64,000 nt of DNA. Origin: Leisingera coralii. GTDB taxonomy: Bacteria > Pseudomonadota > Alphaproteobacteria > Rhodobacterales > Rhodobacteraceae. The notes beneath the pieces were generated by a model. It did not search any database and was not told the DNA's origin. It saw nothing but the letters and a program-made list of their open reading frames with translations. The translations under genes were made by a program, and so were the position numbers. The stretch's first letter is position 1. Each line of letters begins with the position of its first letter. The stretch covers positions 62,001 through 126,000 of the forward strand of contig NZ_JBHUPT010000014.1 of NCBI RefSeq assembly GCF_049056525.1, in the 5' to 3' direction. Below are positions 1 to 7,173 of the stretch, one piece after another.

Positions 1-1
1 C

Positions 2-952
2 GCCCCGGCAGGGCTGCGGGCGCGATTCTCCAGAACCCTGAGCCTGCTGGGCGCCGCGGCCTCGGTGGCGCTGGTCGCAGGGGTCGGTTTCTGGGGCTAC
101 AAGCTGGTGATGCGCGACGTCAGCGGCGTGCCGGTGGTACGTGCCGCGGAAGGCCCGATGCGCGAGCAGCCCGCCAACCCGGGCGGCTCCCAGGCGGATC
201 ACCAGGGGCTGGCGGTGAATGCGGTTGCGGCCAGCGGCAGCGCCGAGGCTCCGGCCGACCGGCTGACCCTGGCGCCGCCCGCGATCCGGCTCACCGAAGA
301 TGACAAGCCGCTGCCGCAGCTGGCCGCCGAGACCGCCCCGGCAGAGCTGCCACCCGTTCCGGCAGAACCCGAGGCGGCTGAAACCCCCGGCGTCAGCGGG
401 GAGGCGGTGGCCTCCTTCCAGAACGGCGATATTGACGCATTGGTTGCGGAACTCGCCCGCGAGGCGGAGACGCTGCCGGACCCGGTGCCCGCCTCGGCAC
501 AGGCGCCCGCCATCGTGCAGCCGGAACCGCTGCAGCCGGCACTGGCCGCTGCGGCTGCTTCGCCTGCAATTCTGAATGCGCCCGGCGTCAAGGTCTCGCT
601 GCGGCCATCGGCCCGGCCTGCACGGTTCAGCCCCGCTCCGGCCGCAGCCGCACCGGCAGCGCCTGCCGCCACCGTCGATGTCGACCCGGCCTCCCTTCCA
701 GCCGGCACCAGGCTGGCGCAGCTTGGCGCCTATGAGAGCCCGGAGGTCGCGCGCGCCGAATGGGACCGCATCCATGCCCGCTTTGCCGACTACCTGGAAG
801 GCAAGCAGCGGGTGATCCAGCGCGCCGAAAGCGGCGGCCGCACCTTCTTCCGCCTGCGGGCAATGGGCTTTGCCGGCCTCTCCGACGCCCGCCGCTTCTG
901 CTCGGCACTGGTGGCTGGCAATGCCGACTGCATTCCGGTAACCACGCGGTAA
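2..952 (+). CDS. SPOR-domain membrane protein (5' end cut by window)
   Basis: The frame is open from base 2, so the start lies left of the window. What is visible is a short basic cytoplasmic stretch, one transmembrane segment (about bases 40-110), a long Ala/Pro/Glu-rich linker (about 130-690) and a C-terminal domain (about 700-950) with the SPOR pattern QLGAYES...AEWDRI. SPOR domains bind denuded septal peptidoglycan; the single-pass anchor plus flexible periplasmic linker is the usual layout of such division-site proteins. It lies 117 bp upstream of nagZ, a pairing common in Rhodobacteraceae as I recall. A double hairpin follows the stop. Family call is firm, exact role is not. Confidence 0.85.
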   Translation, partial: APAGLRARFSRTLSLLGAAASVALVAGVGFWGYKLVMRDVSGVPVVRAAEGPMREQPANPGGSQADHQGLAVNAVAASGSAEAPADRLTLAPPAIRLTEDDKPLPQLAAETAPAELPPVPAEPEAAETPGVSGEAVASFQNGDIDALVAELAREAETLPDPVPASAQAPAIVQPEPLQPALAAAAASPAILNAPGVKVSLRPSARPARFSPAPAAAAPAAPAATVDVDPASLPAGTRLAQLGAYESPEVARAEWDRIHARFADYLEGKQRVIQRAESGGRTFFRLRAMGFAGLSDARRFCSALVAGNADCIPVTTR

Positions 953-958
953 CGAACC

Positions 959-1010
959 GCCCGGCCGTCAGGCCGGGCAGCGCCCGACCCGCCCCCAGGG
1001 CGGGCGCTTT
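959..1010 (+). repeat. Double-hairpin element, copy 1
   Basis: Two adjacent hairpins begin 7 bp after the SPOR stop. Arm GCCCGGCC (959-966) pairs with 971-978 around a 4-nt loop. CGCCCG (981-986) pairs with CGGGCG (1001-1006), and a CTTT follows. The same arrangement recurs at 5602-5650 after the Lrp gene. It could act as a terminator, though the T run is short. Confidence 0.7.
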
Positions 1011-1069
1011 GCACCCACCCCGGGCCGGGCGATGCCCTCCCGCATTCAAGGGGGCGATAGGGCATACTC

Positions 1070-2074
1070 ATGACTTTTGGAGCCACCATCCTCGACGCCG
1101 ACGGCCTGCGCCTGAGCGCAGATGAAAAGGCGTTCTTCCGCGATGCCGATCCCTTCGGCTTCATCCTGTTTGCCCGCAACATCCAAGACGCCGATCAGGT
1201 CCGCGCGCTGTGCAACGACTTCCGCGAGGCGGTGGGGCGGAACTGCATGATCACCATCGACCAGGAGGGCGGCCGGGTGCAGCGCCTCCGCAAACCGCTG
1301 GGGCGCGAGTGGCTGCCGCCGCTGGAGCACGTGCAGCGGGCCGGCGATGGCGCTGAACGCGCCATGTACCTGCGCTACCGGCTGATCGCGCATGAGCTGC
1401 ATGGCCTCGGCATCGACAGCAACTGCGCGCCGATTGCCGACGTGGCCTGCGCGGACACCCATGAATTCCTGAAGAACCGCTGTTATGGCGAAGACACCCA
1501 GGCTGTGGCCGCTATCGGCCGCGCCGTGGCACAGGGCCATCTGGACGGCGGCGTACTGCCGGTGCTGAAGCACATCCCCGGCCACGGCCGCGCCACCGCC
1601 GACAGCCACATGGACCTGCCGCATGTGGACGCTGAACCGCGCACTCTGGAGCATAGCGATTTTACTGCCTTCCGCGCCCTGAACGGCATCCCGCTCGGGA
1701 TGACCGCGCATCTGGTCTATGACGCTTACGACAGCCGCCCGGCCACCACCTCACTGGTGATGATGCAGCTGATCCGCGAGCAGATCGGCTTTGACGGGCT
1801 GATCATGACCGATGACATCTCGATGAAGGCGCTCAAGGGATCGCTGACGGACATTGCCCGCGACTCGATCGCCGCAGGCTGCGACGTGGTCCTGCTGTGT
1901 AACGCCCCGCTGGCCGACCGCATCGCGGTGGCAGAGGCCGCAGGCCGCATGACGGAGGCAGCACAAACCCGCGCAGACCGGGCGCTGGCGGCCCGCAAAC
2001 CCCCTGCGGACCTTGACATTCAGGCCGCTGAAGACGAACTTGCCGCCCTCATGGGCGGGCAGGTGTATGGCTGA
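1070..2074 (+). CDS. nagZ: Beta-N-acetylhexosaminidase NagZ (GH3)
   Basis: Cytoplasmic glycosidase of peptidoglycan recycling; it removes N-acetylglucosamine from GlcNAc-anhydroMurNAc(-peptides). The 334-residue length fits single-domain NagZ. The GH3 signature is visible as KHIPGHG near residue 167, with the expected catalytic-nucleophile region GLIMTDDISMKAL near residue 243. IDQEGGRVQRL near residue 63 is also typical. The gene opens a run with scpA (8-bp overlap) and scpB, so the three are probably co-transcribed. A second recycling gene, anmK, lies at 20333. No oddities seen. Confidence 0.95.
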   Translation: MTFGATILDADGLRLSADEKAFFRDADPFGFILFARNIQDADQVRALCNDFREAVGRNCMITIDQEGGRVQRLRKPLGREWLPPLEHVQRAGDGAERAMYLRYRLIAHELHGLGIDSNCAPIADVACADTHEFLKNRCYGEDTQAVAAIGRAVAQGHLDGGVLPVLKHIPGHGRATADSHMDLPHVDAEPRTLEHSDFTAFRALNGIPLGMTAHLVYDAYDSRPATTSLVMMQLIREQIGFDGLIMTDDISMKALKGSLTDIARDSIAAGCDVVLLCNAPLADRIAVAEAAGRMTEAAQTRADRALAARKPPADLDIQAAEDELAALMGGQVYG

Positions 2075-2861
2075 GCAGACACTCTTTTCGGAAGCGGACA
2101 CGAGCGTAGAGGAACGGCTGGCGGCCGAGGCCCTGATCGTGGATGTCGACGGGTTCGAAGGCCCGCTCGACCTGCTGCTGACCCTGTCGCGCACCCAGAA
2201 GGTCGACCTGCGCCGGATCTCGGTGCTGGAGCTGGCGCGCCAGTACCTGGCCTTTGTCGAGAAGGCCAAGGAACTGCGGATCGAGCTTGCCGCCGACTAC
2301 CTGGTGATGGCCGCCTGGCTCGCTTTCCTGAAGTCCCGCCTGCTGCTGCCCCCCGATCCGGAGGAGGAGGGCCCCTCGGGCGAGGAGCTGGCCGCCCACC
2401 TGGCGTTCCAGCTGGAGCGCCTGCAGGCGATGCGCGACGCTGCCGCGCGGCTGATGGGCCGCGACCGGCTGGGCCGCGATTTCTTTGCCCGCGGCGAGGT
2501 GGAGACCGTCGCCCGGATCAAGACCGTCACCTATACCGCCAACCTGCTGGATCTGATGCAGGCCTATGCCCGCATCCGCACCAAGGAGGATTTCCGCCCC
2601 TTCGTGATGGACCGCGACTCGGTCTTCACCATGGAGGAGGCGCTGGACCGCATGCGCCACCTGCTGGGCTTTACCGGTGACTGGACCGACCTGATCAGCT
2701 ACCTGCCGGACGGCTGGCATAGCGATCCGGTGAAGCGCCGGTCGGCCACCGCGGCGACCTTTGCCGCCTCGCTGCAGCTGGTCAAGGAAGGCAAGGCTGA
2801 GCTGCGCCAGAGCGAAACATTTGCGCCGATCCAGCTGCGCAGCCTGAACGAGGATACCTGA
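2067..2861 (+). CDS. scpA: Segregation and condensation protein A
   Basis: Kleisin subunit of the SMC-ScpAB condensin that organises and segregates the chromosome. N-terminal VDGFEGPLDLLLTL, about residue 30, is the classic ScpA opening; the ELARQYLAFVEKA region and LFLKSR-type helices (AAWLAFLKSRLLLPP) follow, and a winged-helix-like C-terminus ends near residue 264. I chose ATG 2067 because a gggcggg stretch precedes it and upstream in-frame starts lie deep inside nagZ. It overlaps nagZ by 8 bp and scpB by one base, indicating translational coupling. Confidence 0.93.
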   Translation: MAEQTLFSEADTSVEERLAAEALIVDVDGFEGPLDLLLTLSRTQKVDLRRISVLELARQYLAFVEKAKELRIELAADYLVMAAWLAFLKSRLLLPPDPEEEGPSGEELAAHLAFQLERLQAMRDAAARLMGRDRLGRDFFARGEVETVARIKTVTYTANLLDLMQAYARIRTKEDFRPFVMDRDSVFTMEEALDRMRHLLGFTGDWTDLISYLPDGWHSDPVKRRSATAATFAASLQLVKEGKAELRQSETFAPIQLRSLNEDT

Positions 2862-3538
2862 TGGAAGACCAGCTTATGGACAGCCCCGGCGCTCCCATCC
2901 GCGAAGACAACGACACGCTGTTCGACGCGCCGCCGATGGCGGAGCAGGAGCGGATGGTGGAAGCGGTGCTGTTTGCCAGCGCCGAGCCTGTCACCCTGCG
3001 CGACCTTGAGGGGCGGATGCCGCATGGCTGCAACCCGCGCGAGGCGCTGGAGCATCTGCGCAAGCGCTATGAGGGGCGCGGCGTGCGGGTGGTGCGGCTG
3101 GGCGAGGCCTGGGCGATCCGCACCGCGCCGGACCTTGGTTTCCTGATGCAGAAGGAAACCACCGAGCTGCGCAAGCTGAGCCGCGCCGCGATCGAAACCC
3201 TGGCGATCGTCGCCTATCACCAGCCGGTGACCCGCACCGAGATCGAGGAGATCCGCGGCGTCTCTGTGTCGCGCGGGACCATCGACCAGCTGATGGAGAT
3301 GGACTGGATCCGCCTCGGCCGCCGCCGGATGACCCCGGGCCGCCCGGTGACATTCGTGGTGACACCGGAGTTCCTGGACCATTTCGGGCTGGAAAGCGCC
3401 CGCGACCTGCCGGGCCTCAAGGAACTGCGCGCCGCGGGCCTGCTGGAAAACCGGCCGCCGCCGGGCAGCCTGCCGATGGGCCAGGGCGGCGACGAGGACG
3501 ACGAGCCGGAAGAACAGGCCGAACTGTTCGAGGAGTAA
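2861..3538 (+). CDS. scpB: Segregation and condensation protein B
   Basis: Winged-helix partner that dimerises and binds the ScpA kleisin in the SMC complex. Recognisable stretches are EAVLFASAEPVTL near residue 34, the conserved LSRAAIETLAIVAYHQPVTR near residue 107 and IEEIRGVSVSRGTIDQL. The C-terminal 35 residues are acidic and low in complexity (QGGDEDDEPEEQAELFEE). Its ATG shares an A with the scpA stop codon (TGATG). About 125 bp of non-coding DNA follow. Confidence 0.95.
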   Translation: MEDQLMDSPGAPIREDNDTLFDAPPMAEQERMVEAVLFASAEPVTLRDLEGRMPHGCNPREALEHLRKRYEGRGVRVVRLGEAWAIRTAPDLGFLMQKETTELRKLSRAAIETLAIVAYHQPVTRTEIEEIRGVSVSRGTIDQLMEMDWIRLGRRRMTPGRPVTFVVTPEFLDHFGLESARDLPGLKELRAAGLLENRPPPGSLPMGQGGDEDDEPEEQAELFEE

Positions 3539-3663
3539 CCCTCCGCCGCCGCGGTCTGCGCATTTGTGTTCGCTGGTTTCTTGCCCCGGTGGTGTTCCGT
3601 GCCCCGGAATTGTCTTAATCTGTGCTTAAGATCGCGGACAGGGCAGAAACTGAGGCCAAGGGC

Positions 3664-3870
3664 ATGAATATCAACTGGATCATCAACATGGTGCTGCGGC
3701 GGCTGGTTAGCCGCGCGGTCAATGCCGGTGTGAATGCCGGCATCAACGCGGTTGCCAAGCGCAGCAGGCAGCAGGGCCGCAGCCAAGGGCAGGGTCGCAG
3801 CGCCCCGCCCGTGCAGCAGGCCGGGCGCTCGCGCATTCCTTCTGTCAAGCAGGGGCGCCGCCGGGGCTGA
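3664..3870 (+). CDS. Small basic conserved-looking protein
   Basis: 68 residues. The N-terminal half (MNINWIINMVLRRLVSRA, then NAGVNAGINAVAKRS) could form an amphipathic or membrane-touching helix with an alternating Asn-Ala-Gly pattern. The C-terminal half is rich in Arg, Gln, Ser and Pro. An alternative in-frame start at 3622 lacks a good ribosome site; ATG 3664 has a weak one (gaggccaagg). Its 3' end overlaps the convergent MFS gene by 26 bp. No function is assigned; position after scpB suggests a roseobacter-lineage small protein. Confidence 0.55.
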   Translation: MNINWIINMVLRRLVSRAVNAGVNAGINAVAKRSRQQGRSQGQGRSAPPVQQAGRSRIPSVKQGRRRG

Positions 3871-4996
3871 GAGGCGTGCGGCGCAGGCCCAGGGCCTCAG
3901 CCGCGCCGCTGAGGGCCAAGAGCGCCGACAGCGCCATGCAGCCTGCCAGCCCCCAGCCGGCAAACAGCAGCCCGCCGGCAAAGGGCGCGGCAAAGACGCA
4001 GAGATAGGTGACGGTGCTGTACAGCCCCATGATGGCGCCGCGCTGGGACGGGTCCAGGGCGGTGAGCCGCGCCACCAGCAGGTTGAGGCCCAGATGCTGG
4101 AACACGCCCCAGACCAGGGCCGCGCCCAGCAGCAGCCAGTATTGCGGCGCCACAGCCATCATCAGCAGGTAGCTGGCCGTAATCGCCAGCAGCACCGGCG
4201 CGGTGGCGCGCGCCAGCCCCAGCCGGTCCAGCAGCGGATCCAGCAGCACGGCCAGGCCGAAGCCGATGCCATAGAACAGCGGCAGCAGGCCCGCCTGGGT
4301 GGTGCTGCGCCCCAATTCCTGCGTGATATGGGCGCCGGTGAAGAAATAGCTGCCGTAGAACCCCAGCATCAGCAGGGCAGTTGCCAAGAGCCCGCGGAAG
4401 ATCCCCGGCACCCGCAGCGCCGTCAGCGGCGAGGTCGCCTGGCCGCTGGGGCTGCCCGCGGCGCGCAAGGAGGCGGAGGCGGCCCACAGCAGCAGCGCCA
4501 CGCCCGCCAGCGTGCCATAGACCGCGCGCCAGCCCGCCAGGTCGGTGGCCCAGGCGCTGACGCTGACCCCCAGCACCATCGACACGGTCCAGCCCGCCAG
4601 CACATAGCCCAGCACCCGCGCCTCGCGCCCTTTGGGGGCAATCACCATCGCCAGCGTGTAGATCGAGGGCAGGGCAGCCCCCGCCGCCAGCCCGCAGACC
4701 GCCTGCGCCGCCATCAGCGTCCAGACATCCGGTGCCGCCGCACTGGCCCCCAGCCCGGCCCCCAGCAGCAAGAGCGCGGCGCGCAGCAGCCGCCCCGCGC
4801 CGATCCGGTCCCCCAGCGGCGCCAGCAGCAGCGCCGCCGCCGCCACCCCCAGCCCATAGGCGCTGGCCGCCCGCATCACCTCTGCCGTGGTGGCATTCAG
4901 GGTTTGGCTGACAGCCGTCACCACCGGCGATAGCAGCAGCGAGTTTGCGCCAATCACGCCAATTGCGCTCATCAGGATCAGAATCGGGGTTCGCAT
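3845..4996 (-). CDS. MFS transporter, DHA1-like
   Basis: 383 residues with about twelve hydrophobic segments across the full length. The N-terminus (MRTPILILMSAIGVIGANSLLLSPVV) and the loop LLAPLGDRIGAGRLL, which matches the MFS loop 2-3 pattern, support a drug:H+ antiporter-1 type exporter of the inner membrane. The divergent neighbour is an Lrp/AsnC regulator 104 bp away, so the pair may be a regulator with its exporter target, possibly for an amino acid; that substrate idea is inference. The 3' end overlaps the small convergent gene. Confidence 0.88.
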   Translation of the reverse strand: MRTPILILMSAIGVIGANSLLLSPVVTAVSQTLNATTAEVMRAASAYGLGVAAAALLLAPLGDRIGAGRLLRAALLLLGAGLGASAAAPDVWTLMAAQAVCGLAAGAALPSIYTLAMVIAPKGREARVLGYVLAGWTVSMVLGVSVSAWATDLAGWRAVYGTLAGVALLLWAASASLRAAGSPSGQATSPLTALRVPGIFRGLLATALLMLGFYGSYFFTGAHITQELGRSTTQAGLLPLFYGIGFGLAVLLDPLLDRLGLARATAPVLLAITASYLLMMAVAPQYWLLLGAALVWGVFQHLGLNLLVARLTALDPSQRGAIMGLYSTVTYLCVFAAPFAGGLLFAGWGLAGCMALSALLALSGAAEALGLRRTPLSPGGAPA

Positions 4997-5100
4997 GGGT
5001 TTACCTCGAAAATTGTTCAGGTAATTTAGCTACGTACTGAATGTGGTTCTGTGAAGGGCGGGCAGTTCAGGCGGCAGAAAAAACAGATGGAGTTCGGAAA

Positions 5101-5598
5101 ATGGCTGGGAACACCCGTGCGCTGGACGCTTTGGACCGAAAAATATTAGGCGCGCTGTGCCAGGACGCGACACTCTCCTACGCCGCCATCGGCCAGCAAG
5201 TCGGGCTGTCGGCACCCGCGGTGCATGAACGGGTCAAGCGGCTGCGGGCCTCTGGTGCGATCGAGGCGACCATTGCACGGCTCGACGGCGCTGCGGTGGG
5301 CAAGCCGCTGCTGGCCTTCATCCATGTGGATACCGAGGGCTGGGGCGTGACCACCGATCTGCTGGCGCTGCAGGACATGCCGGAGCTGGAGGAGGTGCAC
5401 AGCTCCGCCGGGGACACCAACCTGATCCTCAAGGTCCGCGTCGCCTCTCCCAAGGCGCTGGAGGGGCTCCTGGCGCGGATCTACGAGGTCGGCTGCGTGC
5501 GCGCCACCCGCACCTACACGGTGCTGTCCACCCATCTGGACAGGCCGGTGCAAGCGGGCACAACGGAGGGGCTGGCAGACGGCGGTCCAGTGAAATAG
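5101..5598 (+). CDS. Lrp/AsnC family transcriptional regulator
   Basis: 165 residues. An N-terminal winged helix-turn-helix opens with LDALDRKILGALCQD and YAAIGQQVGLSAPAVHERVKRL (about residues 7-50). A RAM effector-binding domain follows, including the VHSSAGDTNLILKV stretch that normally lines the amino-acid pocket. ATG 5101 is preceded by ggag; an upstream in-frame ATG at 5041 would add 20 atypical residues. It is divergent from the MFS transporter, which it probably controls. A double hairpin follows its stop. Confidence 0.9.
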   Translation: MAGNTRALDALDRKILGALCQDATLSYAAIGQQVGLSAPAVHERVKRLRASGAIEATIARLDGAAVGKPLLAFIHVDTEGWGVTTDLLALQDMPELEEVHSSAGDTNLILKVRVASPKALEGLLARIYEVGCVRATRTYTVLSTHLDRPVQAGTTEGLADGGPVK

Positions 5599-5601
5599 AC
5601 C

Positions 5602-5650
5602 GCCCGGCCGATAGGCCGGGCAGTGCCCGTCCGCCCCCACGGGCGGGCAC
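5602..5650 (+). repeat. Double-hairpin element, copy 2
   Basis: It begins 4 bp after the Lrp stop. The first hairpin has the same arms as copy 1 (GCCCGGCC 5602-5609, GGCCGGGC 5614-5621) with a different loop. The second has GTGCCCG (5623-5629) against CGGGCAC (5644-5650). Relative to copy 1, the closing C-G pair has become T-A on both arms, a compensatory change. Confidence 0.7.
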
Positions 5651-5689
5651 TTCGTTTCCGCCCTCGGACGGGCGCTGCCCTAACCGTGA

Positions 5690-6769
5690 TCAGGCAGGCG
5701 TCTTGAAATGCTTGGACAGTTTCAGCCCCTGGCCCTGGTAGTTCGACGCAATCCCAGCGCCATAGAGCTGCTCCGGCACCTCGGCCATCTTCTCATAGAC
5801 CAGACGCCCCACCACCTGGCCGTGCTCCAGCACAAACGGCGCCTCGTGGCAGCGCACCTCCAGCACTCCGCGCGACCCGGCTCCGCCCGCCGCGTCATGG
5901 CCGAATCCGGGGTCGAAGAAGCCCGCGTAATGCACCCGGAACTCGCCCACCATCGCCAGATAAGGCGCCATCTCGGCGGCAAAGGCGGGCGGGATATGCA
6001 CCGCCTCGCGGCTCACCAGGATATAGAACGCGCCGGGGTCCAGGATGATGCGGCCATCCTTGGTGCGCACCTCTTCCCAGTATTCCTGCGGGTCGTATTC
6101 GCCGATCCGGTCCAGGTCGATCACGCCGGTGTGCGGCTTGGCGCGGTAGCCGACCAGATCGGTGCCCGGCAGCTTCAGATCGACGGAAAAGCCAAGACCG
6201 TCCTCGATCACCGCCTCGCCATCGACCAGCGGCGTGCCCGCGTGCAGCATCTTCAGCTCCGCATCCGACAATACCGCCTGGCCGCGGCGGAACCGGATCT
6301 GGTTGAGCCGCATGCCCGGCCGTACCAGCACCGAAAACGACCGCGGGCAGATCTCGGCATAGAGCGGCCCGGTGTAGCCCGGCTTGATCCGGTCGAATTC
6401 CTCGCCGCCGTCGGTGATGGTGCGGGTCAAGAGGTCGAGCCGCCCGGTGGAGCTCTTGGCATTGGCCACCGCCGAGACATCCTGCGGCAGCGCCAGCCCT
6501 TCCATCAAGGGCACCACATAGACGCAGCCCTTCTCCAGCACCGCACCGCCATCCAGGCTGATCCGGTGCATCTCAAACTCGCTCAGCCGGTCGGAAACGC
6601 TGCTGCCCTGGCCAGCCAGGAATGAGGCGCGCACCCGGTAGGCCACAGTGCCCAGCCGCAGGTCGAGGCTCGCAGGCTGGACTTGGCCTTCCACCAGCGG
6701 TGTGCTGACGGTGATCTCCCCGCGATCCAGCATGTTTTCAATGGTTTGGCTGGGCAAAACGCCTGTCAT
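5690..6769 (-). CDS. dcd: dCTP deaminase, long two-domain form
   Basis: Converts dCTP to dUTP, feeding thymidylate synthesis. 359 residues, about twice the length of E. coli Dcd. The N-terminal half carries the nucleotide-binding pattern (QPASLDLRLG near residue 32 and ANAKSSTGRLDLLTR near residue 101). The second half repeats a dUTPase-like beta fold (EFRVHYAGFFDPGFGHD, with GVLEVRCHEAPFVLEHGQ). This long form is annotated as 2'-deoxycytidine 5'-triphosphate deaminase in Rhodobacteraceae. ATG 6769 has ggaggggg upstream; the reading frame extends 27 codons further without a better start. Single gene. Confidence 0.88.
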   Translation of the reverse strand: MTGVLPSQTIENMLDRGEITVSTPLVEGQVQPASLDLRLGTVAYRVRASFLAGQGSSVSDRLSEFEMHRISLDGGAVLEKGCVYVVPLMEGLALPQDVSAVANAKSSTGRLDLLTRTITDGGEEFDRIKPGYTGPLYAEICPRSFSVLVRPGMRLNQIRFRRGQAVLSDAELKMLHAGTPLVDGEAVIEDGLGFSVDLKLPGTDLVGYRAKPHTGVIDLDRIGEYDPQEYWEEVRTKDGRIILDPGAFYILVSREAVHIPPAFAAEMAPYLAMVGEFRVHYAGFFDPGFGHDAAGGAGSRGVLEVRCHEAPFVLEHGQVVGRLVYEKMAEVPEQLYGAGIASNYQGQGLKLSKHFKTPA

Positions 6770-6870
6770 TTCCTGTCCCCCTCCGCGCCGGCATTGCGGC
6801 GATGCTGGCTCAATTGGCCTCAGTTCGCAATCCCTGAGCGCAACCGCCAAAGCCCTGCGCAGGATATGAA

Positions 6871-6904
6871 AACGCCCGGGTGCATGAACACCCGGGCGTT
6901 TTTC
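6871..6904. terminator. Hairpin terminator downstream of tRNA-Pro
   Basis: AACGCCCGGGTG (6871-6882) pairs perfectly with 6889-6900, leaving a 6-nt loop, with T runs on both strands. On the minus strand it lies just after the tRNA 3' end and would end its transcript. Confidence 0.75.
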
Positions 6905-6907
6905 AAA

Positions 6908-6984
6908 TGGTCGGGCTAGCAGGACTCGAACCTGCGACCTTCCGTCCCCCAGACGGACGCGCTACCAGGCTGCGCCATAGCCCG
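6908..6984 (-). tRNA. tRNA-Pro (anticodon GGG)
   Basis: 77 nt on the minus strand with an encoded 3' CCA (6908-6910). The acceptor stem is CGGGCTA at 6978-6984 against TAGCCCG near the 3' end. The anticodon stem TCCGT/ACGGA holds the loop CTGGGGG, giving anticodon GGG. The T arm GGTTCGAGTCC is standard. A strong hairpin follows the 3' end. Confidence 0.95.
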
Positions 6985-7103
6985 TTGCAAAGCCTTCTAA
7001 CCGTTTTCACGGCAGGAGCAAGAGGGGAGGGAAAGATTTTTTATGCCCCCGCAAAGAAATTCAGACGGCTGAGGCAGTTGCGGCGCCCCGCCCCCCGGGA
7101 CTG

Positions 7104-7173
7104 CCGTTTCCCGGAACGGGAAACGGCCCGGAAATCAGGTGATTTCCGGACCGGAATCCGCGCCGGATTCCGG
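7104..7173. repeat. Triple-hairpin 70-nt element, copy A
   Basis: Three consecutive perfect hairpins. CCGTTTCCCG (7104-7113) pairs with 7117-7126; CCGGAAATCA (7128-7137) with 7140-7149; CCGGAATCC (7151-7159) with 7165-7173. They are separated by one base each. The merR stop codon (7135-7137) lies inside the second stem, so the element overlaps the gene's 3' end. Sister copies are at 27557 and 31579. Confidence 0.85.

Noticed and set aside
3734..4933. 399-residue open frame on the plus strand
   Set aside because: It is the reverse-strand shadow of the MFS transporter; its Gln/Arg/Pro-rich product has no domain and the minus-strand gene has clear membrane segments.
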